Shown here: positions 63,501 through 64,000 of the stretch, piece after piece
How positions within the stretch are numbered: position 1 is the first letter of the stretch
Layout: each line of letters begins with the position of its first letter
Assembly (NCBI GenBank): GCA_013001285.1
Contig: JABDMU010000035.1
Coordinates: 43,059-107,058, forward strand
Length of the DNA stretch: 64,000 bases
Direction of reading: 5' to 3'
Source of the DNA: Flavobacteriaceae bacterium
GTDB lineage: Bacteria; Bacteroidota; Bacteroidia; Flavobacteriales; Flavobacteriaceae
Notes under the pieces: generated by a model
Database searches by the model: none
Told to the model about the DNA's origin: nothing
What the model saw: only the letters and a program-made list of their open reading frames with translations
Made by a program: the position numbers and the translations under genes

Positions 63501-64000
63501 GCCTATGATGTTAACAATGGTGGCGTTGGAATTGGTTATACCAATACAGATGGAGGAAGTGCACCAGACTATGCTGATACCAATTCGGATGGAATTGATG
63601 GTGTTGGTGACGCATTTGACCTATTAGAAAATGCGACTGATAACCTTATTGATGGTCCATTGGATGGAGATAATAATGGAATTGTGGATCCTGTATCATT
63701 TGTAGATTTTGATGGCGATGGTCTTCATGATGATTTCGAATATAGCGACCCTTCAGTTGATGCTTCAAACAATACTACAAATGCTTTAAATGCTACAAAT
63801 AGTAATCAACTCCCAACAGCTCACCCAGATACTGATCCAGTAGGTGGCGATAGAGATTGGAGAGAACTGAGTGCTCAAGATAAAGATCAGGATGGCATTC
63901 CTGACGTAACAGATTTGGATGACGATAATGATGGTATTCTTGATGTTGATGAAGATGAAAATTTAGATGGAGACAATGATCCAAGAACAAATCCTTCAGA
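60525..64000 (+). CDS. Giant secreted protein with Asp-rich calcium-binding (thrombospondin-3-like) repeats, C-terminus beyond the window
   Basis: The frame is open from 60525 to the window end, at least 1158 codons, without a stop. I chose ATG 60525 because a signal peptide follows (SRFFVIVFLFAFLTFPNSVYSQ, about 10-31). An in-frame ATG at 60375 would add 50 residues. Residues about 33-280 form an N-terminal domain (NPMDPNGDGWITSSGG, EFEIPFNEVPQL, MVFRMRIARQANGAFGYSFLFDTD), seen in flavobacterial surface proteins. Then come many DxDxDGxxD units (DNDGDGVTDINDLDDDNDG, DTDSDGDGIVNRLDLDSDNDGIPD, DTDGDGIDDAYD) interrupted by a beta-rich ~200-residue insert (about 520-720). Such repeats bind Ca2+ and stiffen adhesins. 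A C-terminal gliding-type (T9SS) sorting domain is expected but lies outside. Confidence 0.93.
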   Translation, partial: MKIINQLSISRFFVIVFLFAFLTFPNSVYSQTPGQIFTAATPSPNPMDPNGDGWITSSGGVFTGGNELPEFEIPFNEVPQLTAEPSADLQTGATCAASEIVSDPVTGSAGGYYYILDPDAIPDNGDEQMVFRMRIARQANGAFGYSFLFDTDLKFGPSDPNSIPGNPGFEMEVIYGSGNNNDVLVENVDGTTSGTNIGTYDPASNSQRSDALNNNSSCATDPIFIDWYVPLSDIGITTTQNFRIAVATASSPSSALGGSASDILGVDGDVIADDDDQFAAAIYSSSDNDGDGVTDINDLDDDNDGLLDTEESSGVDPNADSDSDGVPDFLDPDYPGFIDSNSDGVNDNFDTDLDGLADHIDIDADGDGCNDVLEAGFTESSTISGELAGTGYGSNGLVTGGTDGYTGTNSDVTDSGAFPACSGSSDTDGDGVADASDPAPNDPCDPVQPGGYTGYDASNPTWAAADCDGDGLTNGDEDTNGSDPYAAADDSDGDGLEDYLDLDDDNDGIPDTYEQAIFDCESGVTPLFGAAQGPNNYLGSDINNPVVGDSFLYSGVYPGVDAIITIVSSTDTAIVNLDVTTTGFDENFQPQINHLDNNSFTEFRIDFVVAGSTTPAPPTTYILTTIDNDVNEFVTYSDSFTSDLYVDSPTDQLDYSGSAISAGFSKGYVSNGNVVGGIGVNSPQFQVAGVYTENTSMSIRFGSSTGDTSNHSLTLVPCVPRDYWVTPPELYVDTDSDGDGIVNRLDLDSDNDGIPDVLEAGFSDTNNDGLVETVSYGTNGLADEVETSADSGVLAVLPINTDAASDNNPFVTLYNFVDVDSDNDGISDTTEAFSNNATYNDSDNDGHIDGFVDVDDNGWHDPIDAEITFPVVLNSDADAIANYLDLDSDGDGLPDTFEGNFQVSDGDNDGIVGTGIPDDSDGDGLADSNDPDFPGNILGGFGFNQDRDGDGVKNYLDIDIDNDGIIDNIEGQSTSNHVGPTGSDTDGDGIDDAYDVNNGGVGIGYTNTDGGSAPDYADTNSDGIDGVGDAFDLLENATDNLIDGPLDGDNNGIVDPVSFVDFDGDGLHDDFEYSDPSVDASNNTTNALNATNSNQLPTAHPDTDPVGGDRDWRELSAQDKDQDGIPDVTDLDDDNDGILDVDEDENLDGDNDPRTNPS

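Noticed and set aside
61380..64000. Tandem DNA repeat array or CRISPR-like pattern in the giant gene
   Set aside because: The repeats are at protein level (Asp-rich motifs) with diverged codons and irregular spacing, so there is no DNA repeat array.

Overview
The window looks like a chromosomal segment of a marine-type member of the Flavobacteriaceae (Bacteroidota). The reasons are: low G+C; genes that lack Shine-Dalgarno sequences and carry TAnnTTTG-type -7 promoter boxes; frequent TTG starts; flavobacterial families (DUF2809, DUF2851, DUF3467, DUF1343/NamZ, DUF2059); and the order rpsU - xerC - hpf - tRNA(Thr,Tyr,Gly,Thr) - tuf - tRNA-Trp - secE - nusG - rplKAJL - rpoBC. I see no insertion sequence, prophage, CRISPR array or rRNA gene. 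The species cannot be fixed from the sequence.

Layout. 1-4.7 kb, minus strand: the start of a penicillin-acylase-like lipoprotein, a DUF2809 membrane protein, a four-gene membrane/regulator/CreD operon with two matching 19-bp operators, metal-type KdsA, and a small membrane protein. 4.9-6.7 kb: typA/bipA. 6.8-17.4 kb: a surface-polysaccharide locus (FemAB/GNAT-like protein, FdtB-like aminotransferase, two convergent Wzx-type flippases, a sulfotransferase, three glycosyltransferases, FdtA-like ketoisomerase, a parallel beta-helix protein). It probably makes or modifies a sulfated glycan containing a 3-amino-3,6-dideoxy sugar, but the rmlAB-type steps and a polymerase are not in the window. 17.4-23.1 kb: ftsE diverging from a large TPR protein coupled to an outer-membrane barrel protein. 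23.1-42.5 kb: housekeeping and envelope genes (amidohydrolase, DUF2059, methyltransferase, YkgJ-like, sterol-desaturase family, GDPD, two tandem paralogous secreted proteins of unknown family, NamZ-like muramidase, LolC/E-type permease, a 63-aa secreted CHN protein, cysteine synthase, DUF2851, subtilase, PspC, K+ channel, Na+/alanine symporter, HhH protein, acyl-CoA dehydrogenase).

42.7-58 kb is the translation/transcription superoperon, starting with rpsU, which has the only strong Shine-Dalgarno I noticed at a start in the window, and ending with rpoC and DUF3467. 58-60 kb, minus strand: a small 4Fe-4S protein and prfC. From about 60.4 kb to the right edge runs a giant open frame, at least 1158 codons and not closed in the window, for a secreted protein packed with Asp-rich calcium-binding repeats. 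It sits behind a strong promoter containing a palindromic operator candidate.

The most interesting unexplained items are: the twin operators of the CreD operon; the promoter-then-terminator arrangement in front of the tRNA cluster; copies of tRNA 3' ends downstream of tRNA-Thr and tRNA-Trp; the unknown tandem secreted paralogs at 29.4-30.8 kb; the FemAB-like gene that seems to lack a standard start codon; and the terminator-shaped hairpin inside the start of the HhH gene.
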